A DNA stretch of 64,000 bases from Lumbricus rubellus (lineage: Eukaryota; Annelida; Clitellata; Crassiclitellata; Lumbricidae): the NCBI GenBank assembly GCA_945859605.1, contig OX243811.1, positions 31,547,494 through 31,611,493 on the forward strand, read 5' to 3'. Numbering within the stretch: position 1 is the stretch's first letter; every line of letters begins with the position of its first letter. A program made the position numbers and the translations under genes. This document shows positions 26,111-38,600 of this stretch, piece by piece. Under the pieces are notes generated by a model. That model was not told the DNA's origin. It was given only the letters and a program-made list of their open reading frames with translations, and did not search any database.

Positions 26111-26434
26111 GCTAGATCGGTAAACACGAAGACTGGCTGCCCGTACTCCAAACAATATGGCTGCCAACGATTGCAATAAAATTAGAGCGCGACCTAACGA
26201 CGACATCGCAACATGCATCCCAACATGCAAAGCGTGAGGGACGGTTAGGGCTCAGGTTAGGCGTCGTGAGGGTCGGTTAGGGTTAGTTTTAGGGTTAGTG
26301 CAGTCATTCTGCTGAAATTGAAGCCGAATTGATGAACAATGTCGTTGATAGGTCGCGCTCTAATTTTATTGCAATCGTTGTCAGCCATATTGTTTGGAGT
26401 ACGGGCAGCCAGTCTTCGTGTTTACCGCTAGATC
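26111..26434. mobile_element. MITE with 78-bp TIRs and perfect 8-bp TSD (GCTAGATC)
   Basis: The element body is 26119-26426. The terminal inverted repeats begin GGTAAACACGAAGACTGGCT and match over 78 positions with one mismatch. GCTAGATC flanks both sides exactly. The centre contains degenerate GGTTAGGGTTAG runs. An 8-bp duplication fits hAT-type transposition, but the long near-perfect TIRs are unusual for hAT. It ends 207 bp before the LARS1 start codon, so it lies within the probable promoter or 5' UTR. Confidence 0.9.
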
Positions 26435-26641
26435 ATTGAAAGGTGTTAATAACATTATCGGGAATTGATCGATTGTCTGAAGTTAAAACTGATTCCGATT
26501 TCATCCCTCGCCTAATTGCTTGTGTTTTCATCCCCCGATACAAATATCAATCGGATCCCCGAAATCGATTTTTGAAGTGCTATGGCATTCTCTTCTCTTT
26601 TTATTGTATGACCAGGTTGAGACGTGCGATACGTTTAGAAG

Positions 26642-29600
26642 ATGGCACAAAGAAAGGGAACGGCGAAACTGAATGAGTTGTTAGACATTGAACGACATGT
26701 TCAGGAGAACTGGAAGAGGGACCGAGTGTTTGAAGCGAATGCGCCAGCTCCTGGTTCTGATGAAGCCAAGTGTGTGTTGTATATGTTCATTCAGTCTGTT
26801 CATTTTGAATTTCAATAACTTATTGTTTAAGCATTTATTTGTGCAAATTCTCTTGAACTTAACCTGGCTTCTGCTACCACTGATTTTAGAAGGGCAGCAT
26901 TTGCATGACTCTAAACCGAAAGCTGAACCTAACTTAGTTTCAGTTCAGATGTCTTAAGTGTTCCTAATATCTGTGATCAATGTGACAGAGGATTAACTAA
27001 AGCAATTAAATTCCTTAATTGAACAAAAGACATTGTTGAAATTAAGCTAGTGGCATCCTTGTTATCAATGTTAGAACTATATCAAGCGATTTTGTGTAAA
27101 TATTGATAATTAATTGAGAATTTGGCACTTTCGTTGCACTGCATGTAACATTTTGCACTGCCAGAACAATTTTATGTTTTTCTAGTTTAATTGAATATGA
27201 GACCATTCTGTATATTTTTGACATTTCAAAATGTGAGAATAATGCTAAAAACGTGTGCTTTAAGGAAGTTCTAGTGTGTAGATGTTTCTAGTGAGGAAGA
27301 AATTTTCTGTCACTTAAATACGATGTGAATAATTTTTCATTTGAATTGTTTTGTTATTTTTGTAGAAAAGACAAATTTTTCATCACCTTTCCCTATCCGT
27401 ACATGAATGGTCGCCTGCACCTTGGTCATACATTTTCCTTGTCCAAGTGTGAGGTATGCAAATCTGTTTTCTGTGCCAAAGTTTAAGAATGACATTATCT
27501 GCAAGACTATATTTGAATATCTTACAGAGCATTTTATATTCATTTATTTAAAGCAATTTTAAACACACAAGGTCAACACACTTTCACTGGTGCCAGGACA
27601 GAGTCATACAGTAACCAGTAAAATTAATTATATCTTTACTAGCCATTTGAGTGATCTTAGCAAACTGTCAAGTCAGATGTTGTGTGGTAAACAATTTTCA
27701 ATACAAGAGCATAGCAGCTCAAAGAACATGATCCTGTTCTGAACCTAGATTCCAGCAATCAATCAGAAAATGAAGAGGACAACAGACGATCTATGGAGTT
27801 AGCAGTGTATTTTGTATATTGCATAGATGTAAAAACCGATGGAAACGAAATAAAAAACGGAAAAAAACGTCGTTTTATTCGAAAAAATAAAAAACGGAAA
27901 AAAAATGACAAAAAAACGGAAATGGAAAATAATTTGACTTTTTACATGTTAAACTGCCTTTTAAAATTAAAACCCTTGTTTACTTACTACATGTATCTCT
28001 TAAATGATGACGTTAAACAATTAAATAATGACTGGGCTAGCTGAAACCTTGAGATTGGGCTGAAAACGTAAGGAATATCAGGAAAAAATTAAATTAACGA
28101 AGATCATTAGAGACAGAAAAAAAATAAAAAGCGTTACATAAAAAAATAAAAAACGGAATAAAACGATGATAAAAATAAAAAACGAAAAAACCCACGTTTT
28201 TGGGAGCGAATAAAAAACGAAAAAACGTTTTAAACAACTATGGTATATTGTATTGTATCTGACCATTTATAAAATGTTTCTCGCAGCAAGAGCCTCTAAC
28301 CCTTTAATGCCCGAGGGTATAGGATTTCCCATACCATTTACTACCATCTCGGCATTAAAGGGTTAAGAAGGTATTTGAAATGGTTTGTGTAATTATGGCT
28401 GATGCTAGTTGTTTACTAACTTCTCTGACTTACATCACTTGGTTTAATTTTAACTTTGTGTTTGATAAACTAGACTCCTGAGGGTTTGAAAAATCACAAA
28501 AGTGACAGTTTGTGCCTTCCTATCATTTCAGTTTGCCGTCGGGTTTCAGCGCTTAAATGGAAAGCGATGTCTCTTTCCTTTTGGCCTGCATTGCACTGGA
28601 ATGCCTATCAAGGTCAGTGATTTGTCAGTTGTTTCTTTATATTGTGAAATTGACTGTTCATTTTTCATTACATGCCTCGATGAACAAAGTTGCGAAATGC
28701 ATGATGCTAAGTGTTCAAAGATGAGTGACAATCTTGTCATTCTAGGTTGCATGATGTGACAGAGTAAATATGTCATTTTCACATGACTGCCACCACATGT
28801 AAATGACTGTATGGTTAGATTCAAAGAGTTGAGTGAATACGTTGCTCAAGTGAGAACAACACCACTAGGGCCGCATGAGACTGGCAAAGCCAACGAGTGG
28901 TCCTTGCTAGAGGTTGCAAGATTTCTTTTGTTACTCAGCACGTCAAATGCTTTGTCGGGGCACTCGATGTAGAAGAAAACATGGCGAGCAGAAGAGAGCA
29001 AAATAAAAAGAAAGCACAGTGTGCAAAATCTTTTGATCTTACGCCATTCAAATCAGCTAGTATTAAATACTGAACATAAAATAGGCTTAAATTCCAGAAA
29101 AGAACTGAATTTCATGAAAGACCCAAGCCAAGTGTGTGGGTGGCCCACGCAATTAAGCAGCATGACACGGCATACAAGCACATTTATATACTGTTATTAT
29201 TGATGTTGTTTTCAAAATCATTCTTGACTTCATTTTTTTACAGCTGCATGAAAATTTGACTTCATTTTGTCACCGTTGGACTGATTGTCTTTTGTCATAC
29301 TTAAACAGGGATGGCTTTTAAGCACGTTTTGTATGATTATTGATGTTTACGCATGCATATTTTATATTTGCAATGAAGGCATGTGCTGACAAACTGAAAA
29401 ATGAAATGGCAGACTTTGGTTACCCACCAAATTTTCCACCCGAGGAAGAAGTGGAGGAGATGGAGAAGAAGCCAACTGGACCTTCAGAGCCAGTCATCAA
29501 AGACAAGGCCAAAGGGAAAAAGGTGACTTGAAAGTGGAATAAACTCATTAAGTCTTTAAGTGTTCAGTTTTGTTTTCAGGCAGTTGTTACGATTATTTGT

Positions 29601-32600
29601 GACACAGGTAGTTTAAGCCTCAGGTTATTTATTTGTGATGGATTTAAATGAATCTTTGTTATGCTGCTGCCTTCCCTTTGAAATTTGTGGCTTATCCTGT
29701 GACAAACAAATTAAGACTTGCACTTAAGTTTATGGGTCACAATTGAAGTGTTATGAAATGCAATCGAATAAGTAGCAATTGAATTTTCAGAAACGATCAT
29801 CTGAAACACGTTGTACCCAGAAACAGAGCAGAGTTAAATGACACTTCTGGACAGTTTTCGAGGCATATCAGAAAGATTACATTATTTGCTTTGAGGTTGA
29901 GTGTTAACCTTAGATGTAGGTAGCTGTAAATGCATTCAGTTGTAATGACGTGAATATCATTCATGACCACCTTAGAAGTAAGTGAAAAATTTGCCTTGCC
30001 TGCCTTGACCAGGTCATAATATTTTTCTTGTCTTAGTCTGAATTTGAAGTTCCTTTGTGTTTTTAGAGCAAGGCAGCTGCGAAGACCGGCTCTCTTCGTT
30101 ATCAGTGGCAGATTATGAAGTCGTTGGGACTTGATGATGAGGAGATCAAGAAGTTTGCCGATCATACGTACTGGTTGAGTTACTTTCCTCCGCTGACAAT
30201 AAAAGATCTGTCGTCCATGGGTCTCAAGGTGTTTATTTATCTGTGAAGGTTTTATCTTTACTGTTGACAAACGATGTTTCAAAATTAAAGTGCCTGGAAT
30301 TCATCTGATTTTATAACTGAGCTTCGCTAAAATCTCAATCTCAAGACTTTTTCGATTTTGTCAATTTAATCACTTCAAGTATAAGCCGCTATTTTTTGGT
30401 TTTCACATGTTCAGTCCAAGCTTTAGTTGAAACCAATGCATCAAGATATTAAACATTTTGCCCTACACAGTTTTAATTTTTGAACATACGGCCCTGTGCT
30501 TTAATTACTGCATTGGCTTCCTGGTCAATTATTAATTTAATTGATTTTGCTAGCCACAGTATTTAAAATCTGTCCCCTTATTTCTCAATCTGGATATGAT
30601 CACTGTTAGCAAAGCGATATGATTGCCTGTCTTTGATGATATATAGATCTAAACGTGTGCTTGATGAACGAACTTTTTCGATTGGTGTACCTAAATTTTG
30701 TATCTCTTTGTTCTGCCCAGTTGCTTTGTAATTTCAGTTGTAATTTAAACTTCATCTTTTTCAAATTGCTTATCCATCACAGGATAGATCTTTTTATCTC
30801 AACAGACATGACGTTGACATGACAACAGCTTAGGTTTGATACGTATCGCTTTACGCCTTTTGATTTATCCACTGGAGCTATATAACTAGTCTTTGTTAAT
30901 CATTATAGCTGAAATTTCATTATGTGTGTTGGCGTTGTTGTTTTGTGTTAGGTGGACTGGCGTCGCACATTCATCACAACTGATGCTAATCCGTTCTATG
31001 ATTCATTCGTTCGTTGGCAATACATTCGTCTGAAGGAGAGGAACAAGGTCCAGTTTGGCAAAAGGTACGAGACATAACTGTTGATCGGTCTGTGTATTAG
31101 ACAATTGTGTATTCAGAAGTTGATAAGTAATGAGAAGTGGGTTAACCCTTTAATGCCGAAGGGTATAGAATTTCCCATACCATTTACTACCATCTCGGCA
31201 TTAAAGTATTAATCCAAGAAGCATTATGAAGTGTTAGGAACGTGATTTATTAGCCTCTGTCATGGTGCATAGTGGCTGTATTATTGTTTAGCCAAGTTTT
31301 GGCTGCCAGCATATGGGTTAGTGATTGCATGATATGTACTACCTCAAATAGATCAGTGCTCAATGGAATAGTAAACTATATCATTAAAGACCAAAGTTTC
31401 GATGATTGGTAACACTACGGCATGAGGTCCACTAAGGTCCACTTCCTTTGCTAGGTTTTGAGAGTAGTAGGAACAAATTCAAGGCATTGGGAGAGTAGTA
31501 GGACAGATGAGAACCTTGCATGGCTGCCATACAGTTTTATTTGACTCGTGTAATAAGTTGTAAACATACGTTGAAACTGTGAAAATTTTGTAATCAATTG
31601 AACCAATGTTGAACACAAATATGTGTTTTTACTCTTTGTGCAACTGCATTTTAACAGATTATTAAGTGATAAATGCTTAATTTTTTGTTTTGTTTTAGAT
31701 ATACTATTTATTGTCCAAAGGATGGCCAGCCGTGCATGGATCATGACAGAAGCACTGGCGAGGTAATACATTTGACGTTAAAGATAAAAACTAACCGTCC
31801 TTAGCACACAATGTAAATTAATTCCAAGTTGTCAAGCTTAACCAAGTGGTATGTTACAACGCTCTTAATCCCTTAACCGTGATCCCCGAGTTAACTCGTC
31901 CAAATTTTACTAAGAATATTTTTATTACACGGTAAAGGGGTTAAGTAAACTCTGTTACTTGCTTAATCAAATTTATTGTGAATATTAATATTTACCTCTG
32001 TTTAGTGTAAATCTTAGTGATCATTGTGCATTCCTGAGGGAGTGTCTTATAATTCTATTACTAAATTTTGGTTGCGATATTTATGCTGGGTTCAACCAAG
32101 CAATGATGAACACGTTTTAGTCTCGTTCGTATGATATTTCAATGATTTTCAGTTTTGCTGAGTTTGGTTGGATCCTTTATTTCTTGTCGTACAAATAAAG
32201 ACGTTCTTTGAATAGAGGTTCATAGGTTTAAGCGAAAGAGAATTTTAGGCTGCAAGTTTTTCTTGCATACATCAATGACTCATATGCTGAACTCAAAGAT
32301 TTTAAATTAATGTTTCTTTTTAAGATTTTTAATTTAATTTTTCACAAAGGATCAGTTGATTTAAAAGGTCCAGCCAGGATTCGAGAGTTCGGATAAAATT
32401 TGCAAGATGTCATATTAGTCAGATAATTTTTACAAACTATGCAGATGCGTTCTTATTTATAAAAAATTTCAACTGTTACTGAATCGTCACTATAAAATTC
32501 AGCCAAATATTGATGAAGTATGTTTAGTCTCGTTCGTATGATAATTAGTGATTTTCAGCTTGTCTGAATTTGGTTGAGTATTATGATTTTTCAAGACATT

Positions 32601-35600
32601 TAAGCGTAATGTAACCAGGTTGTTGTAAAGAAGTGTTATTTTAATGAGATGTTTGATTACATCATGATTAATGCTTCTTGTCAGGGTGTTGGACCTCAGG
32701 AATATACTCTCATCAAGATGAAAGCTCTTGCTCCTTTTCCTGCAAAACTTAAGTAAGTCAAGATGCTTTAATTTAAATTTAACAGTACTTAGCTACTTAT
32801 AAGGAAATATAATTTTGCAAGTGTATGGTATAGAATGCGATGGTTTTTGACAGTTTTGTTTTAAATTGGAGTTTTTAACAGCACTTAAATTTCAAATACA
32901 AAAAATGACCAAATGATGATGATATTTGTTAGTCTCGTTCGTATGATTTTGCGTGATTATTAGTTCTTCTGAATTTGGTTATTTATTGATAGTAAAATCT
33001 CATTTTCAAAAAATATTATTTTATCATTGCTTTATAGATATTTGACTATATGTAAAATTCCAAATATGACAATTGTAACTGGAACCGCTTTTCTTATCAT
33101 TTGAATTAACATTTGAATTTCGACATGGATCTTGCAAACATTCTTGATTGTTTATATTCATGTTTATTTACTTTGTGCACTTTATGAATGCTTTAACTTA
33201 AATGACAAATATATGTTGTGGAAAATTTGCATATATATGGTGCCACACAGAAACTTAGTGTAGCTATCAGTTTTGTTACTAGTACTGTTCATGAAAAATT
33301 GTAGTCGAAGTGTTACTATATCAAATCTAAGAAATGTATTTTATCTGACTTCGCTGTAAATATTTTGCGTTGCAATGCTGTGCAGCTGTTAGCATAATGA
33401 AACTGCCACTTTCAAATGCATTTGGAATTGAATTGACTTCAACTGAGTATCTGCTCATATTAAGGTTTTGCTGTTTGCTCTTGCGTTAGTCTACATTTCG
33501 ATCTACTCGATCTACTTGATGAATGAACTGCATTGGTTCTAGTGCATGCTCGTCATTTAAGGGTTAATTTCGTTAGCGCTTTTAATGACTAACAATGCTT
33601 GACATTGTCGGTCTTGAGTAGGCAATTGATTTGTAATGTTTAGAAATGCGAATCTAAACATTCAGTGTGAATTTCATTCAATGTGAATTTCATTCAATGA
33701 TGCAGGTATTTTGTGATTGGATGTAATCTAAAGTCTATTCAAGCCCCTCTAAACTAGTCACTTTCAAGAGCAAGTTCTGAACGTTCAATTGCCTAGTGTT
33801 GTCAAATTAAGCATCTTTATGTGTTAACCCGATATCCTTATAATAAATGTTCTTATTAACCACTAAACTTGTAGACGTATGACAGACGATTTTGATTGTG
33901 ATAATGATTGATGATTCAGCTGAACTATGATGAGAACTTTTGTCTCGTTCGTATGAACTCTGATTTTAAACAATTTCAACTGAGTTTAGCTGAATAAAAA
34001 TGTAAGAGTTTTGAAAACTTTCAGAGCAAGTTCTGAACGTGCAATTGCCTAGTATTGTCAAATTAAGCATCTTCATGTGTATAGCCGATATCCTTTTGAA
34101 AACTTTCAGAGCCTTAGAGGGTCGGTCCGTGTATCTTGTCGCTGCCACGCTTCGACCAGAGACGATGTACGGACAGACGAACTGCTGGCTGCATCCGACC
34201 ATCAAGTACATCGCCTTCTCAGTTCGTAATGAAGGAGAAGTTTTCATTTCAACACGTCGATCGGCAAGAAACATGTCGTATCAAGGAATAACAGAGACTG
34301 AAGGACAAGTTAATGTCATCGCCGAATTACTAGGACAGGTATGTAAGTCTTGCCTGAACGGGTCTAAGTTTTACTTTACAATAGTCTATAAGAGTCATGA
34401 TAGCAGTGTCAAGTGTAATATACCCGGTTATGATTTTGACCTCAGTCAGGGCTTGGTTTATAGACTTATTGATGCACATGAGTTACATTGTGGTACTGCA
34501 CGTGTGCTCACACACTTGCACGCTGGTCTCTCGCTTACTGAACCTGTTGAAGAAACAATCAATACTAAAGCTGCTGCCAGCATTATTGATGGTCTCCTGA
34601 AGTTTGCACACATATCTGGCTTCATTCAGGACTCTGTACACTCACTTGCTCTGCCTTTGCACATTCAGTTCAAAATTTTCATGCTGTAGCTCGTTCATCT
34701 GTTAGAACCTATGCCTTGGCCTCTTCACTCCCACTCTGCTCTGCTGTCAAGGACCCTCTTTCTGTCTCTACAAATGAACAGGACCTCTGCTCAGTCTAGA
34801 AAAGAGCTGTATTATGCCAAACGAATTTTTTTCAAGGGCAGTGGTCTCTGTTGTCATACGCCCTCGTCAAATCTGGATCCATCTGTCTGGAAGTTTTTCT
34901 TTTGCTGGGCTGGCCCTTCTAGTTGGGACCACTTTCAACAGGACTTGTGGTTTTATCTGAAAAGCTGTGAGGTTTCTCTAAGGTCTGATTGAATCAGTGT
35001 GTAATTGTTGTGTGCTGCTGACTTAACAGTTGATTTGTGCTCTATCTTTTACTATTGTGTTGAATCTGTGTCGATAGAAGACATTAACCCAGGTCGTAAA
35101 TGTATGATAATTTCTTTCAGGATCTGCTTGGTCTTCGTCTAAAGGCGCCATTGACATCTTATGATGTCATCTACACTCTGCCAATGATGACTATCAAAGA
35201 AGACAAAGGTTATTGTTTGCTCCATTCTGAGAACTTCTATAGCACAAATATCATGTCATAAGGTGATAAAGCAACCAGAATTCATCATCTGTTAGATATG
35301 AGTTCTAAGAAGTTTAAAGAGGCTGGAAGGTGGGCTGTTATGATGGAGAAAGGTTGAGTTTTGAATGTTGAACTTATTGTGCTTATGAACATTGAACAGG
35401 TATACATTTTACATGTAGGTTAAGAAGCATTTTTGAACTGAATTTTGAAATCGTAAAATATGAAATGGTTAAAATTGCTTTGCATGCCAGTTGTAGAGTA
35501 CTGAAAAATGTAAATGACATACTTAGAATTTGCATTATGGCAAATTTCTTTGTTATTACCGTTATATTTATTTGCTATTGAATAATTATTTCTTGCTTTT

Positions 35601-38600
35601 TTTACGAAAACTTATCAATAATAATAAACCCACTTTTCATCAGATTCAGTGTCATAAGAAACAGGATAGCTTGTTGTTAAACTGCTCAGCATGTGATATG
35701 GCTGCCACATAGTTTAAAACTTGTTTAAAAAAAAAATAAAAACTACTGTTGCTAATGGTGTTTTGCAGGTACGGGTGTTGTGACAAGTGTACCAAGTGAT
35801 TCTCCAGATGATTTTGCCGCCCTGAGAGATCTGAAGAACAAAAGAGTTGGTAGCAGTTATCAATCTATTTATTTCAAACCTGATTGGAAATTGTATTAGC
35901 ACTAATTTGCTAAATTCACCCTTTGGGAGTTTTTTAAACTTTTAGCTGTTATTAAATTTATTAACCTGGGCGTGGAGTTCTAAGAAGGCTTGTTATTTGA
36001 AGTAAAGTTTTATTGTGTCCTGTGTTTCATTTCTTAGGCTCTTCGTAAGAAGTATCATATTACAGATGAAATGGTTATGAATTACGAACCTGTGAGTACT
36101 TTAGATTTTCTCATCTTGTCTTCCACTTAAATTCTGTGTATTTTAAAGCGACTACAATTGTGTAGACTACAATTTTTGTTTTGTCCAAGCTTCATCAACG
36201 GATTACTGTAATTAATTCTTTTTATTTGTTATGGTGTTGATGACATGACCATTGATTGTATGGTAAAGGAATGCTAAAAGTCATTTCTTCAGATTGAACA
36301 TGGTTTGACTGTTACATTTGATTGTGTTCACTTGTTATTCTAATACTGGCATATCTTGTGAGTACTCTTTCTAGTCATGACATAACTCAAACTGATTATG
36401 ATTTTTTAGTTGCAGTGGGCAGGTTCTGATTTAAGCCAACAAAAGATTGTTAAATCTTAGTTAGGCCTAAAAAAAATGTTGTGTTTCCGGTAACAGAGCA
36501 AAAAAAATTGGGTCGGTAGGTCGGAAAATATTTTTATTTTGGTAAAATATTTTTATGCAGTGACTATCCGAAAAAGCATACCCACTAGTCTTTTTTGCAC
36601 AATGGTACACGCTGCAACAAAGTACGTGTTCTAAGCAAGTATAAACTGCCTATTTCCCGACTGTCTGCACCTAAAACTGCTCTAGAAAACAGTCCTATTA
36701 ATTTCATTTTGTTGACGTCTTTTCTGTTATGTCAATACAAATGTAAGAAAAAAATAATTTTTAAAAAAATGGGAAAAAAATTTTAAAAATAATTTTTATG
36801 AAATTTTTTAAAAATAAATTTTGTTTACAAAATTATTTGAGTCGCGGCCATAAAAGAGGGTCGGTCGGGTTACCAGAAACACAACATTTTTTTACGCCTT
36901 AAAATTGTTGTAAAAACAGCACTAGAATTAAAAACTGGGATTGGAGCATTTAGAGCTGATTTGCCTGTTAGTTGTATTTTAGTGAGTTGAACTTATTTTT
37001 GAGTTGATTTATGAGTTTTGAACTTCTTTCCGATCAGGTTCCAATAATTGATATCCCAGGATTTGGAAATCTGTCCGCTCAGACGGTCTGTGAAGAGTTG
37101 AAGATTCAAAGCCAGAATGATGCGGACAAATTGGCCGAAGCCAAGGACAGAGTCTACCTGAAAGGATTCTACGAAGGGGTTTGTCTATTCTGTATCATGT
37201 TTTTATATAACCAAACACTTGTACAGACTGTCAGGTGTTTACATTGACTTAAAAGAATCTTATTGCGCCATACCTGATGAAATTTGCTGATTATAGTGAC
37301 ACCTTTAGCAGTTAATAACAGTGGCAGACTATTTAAGCAACAGACCTGATTACTGATTATTTCCGTAACTCATAACTTGATATCGATTATTCGTTTGCTT
37401 GCAGGTGATCATTGTTGGTGACCATAAAGGCAAACTTGTTCAAGAAGTGAAGAAACTGATCCAGAAAGCTATGATCGATAAGGTTGACCAGTTCTAGTTA
37501 CAATAAATGTTCTTATTAACCACTAAACTTATAGACGCATGACAGAGGTATTGATGATTGTGATTGTGATTATGATTATGATTGATGATTCAGCTGAACT
37601 GTGATGAGAAATTTTGTCTCGTTCGTATGAACTCTGATTTTAAACAATTTCAACTGAGTTTAGCTGAATAAAAATGTAAAAGTTTTGAACAGGCTAATTT
37701 TATTTTGTTGTTGCTTTTGTTGGTAAAATACAGTTTATTTCCTAGGCTTTGGAAGAACTTTGTCATGTTGACATTCATGGCTTAATTCTCATTAAATACC
37801 AAACTTAAAGAGATTGCTTCGTTGCACATGGCCAGTTGAAGAAAAATTGACAGAGTTCTGAGATTTTCCTAATAATGCTTATATTTTGTTGAAAGCTCAG
37901 ACTTTTTAGGAAGCCAAACTTTGTTAAATTCTTATAAGAGTGTTTTTAATAACTTTGGATTCCATAACTATTTCATAGCATAATGGAATATTTTCTTTAA
38001 ATTTTTTTGGCTGCAATGATGATGAAAAATTTTAGTCTCGTTCGTATGAACTTGTGATTTGAATTTATTTGAACTGAGTTCAGCCAATTTAGAACTATTT
38101 TTGGTGGGATTTTTGTGATCAACATGGACCCTGCCTTTCTAAATGTTTTGTTGTATTGCTGATTTTATTATATTATTTAGTATAATATTTTGTAATTATG
38201 GCATTCAGCATTCATGTCATGGTTCTCATTAAATACCAAACTTGAATAGATTTCTTTGTCAGAAAAATTGACAGAGTTCTGACTTTGTCATAATGATGCA
38301 CGTTTTGTTGATAGCTCAGACTTGCTTGGAAGCCTAGTGGTGAATTCTTATAAGAGTGTTTTTAGAAACTTTGAAATTTCATAAATATTTCAGAGTATTT
38401 TGGAATATTTTTTAAAAATCGTTTGGCTGTTACTATGATGAAAATTTTTGTCTCGTTCGTATGAACTTGTGATTTGAATTTATTTGAACTGAGTCCAGCC
38501 AAATTAGAACTTTTTGGTGGGATCATTGTGATCAACATGGACCCTGTCTTTATAAATGTATTGTTGTATTGCTAATTTTTATTATATTATTTAGTATAAT

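Noticed and set aside
26230..26320. Interstitial telomere repeat
   Set aside because: Only a few degenerate GGTTAGGG words within the core of a MITE; not a continuous array.
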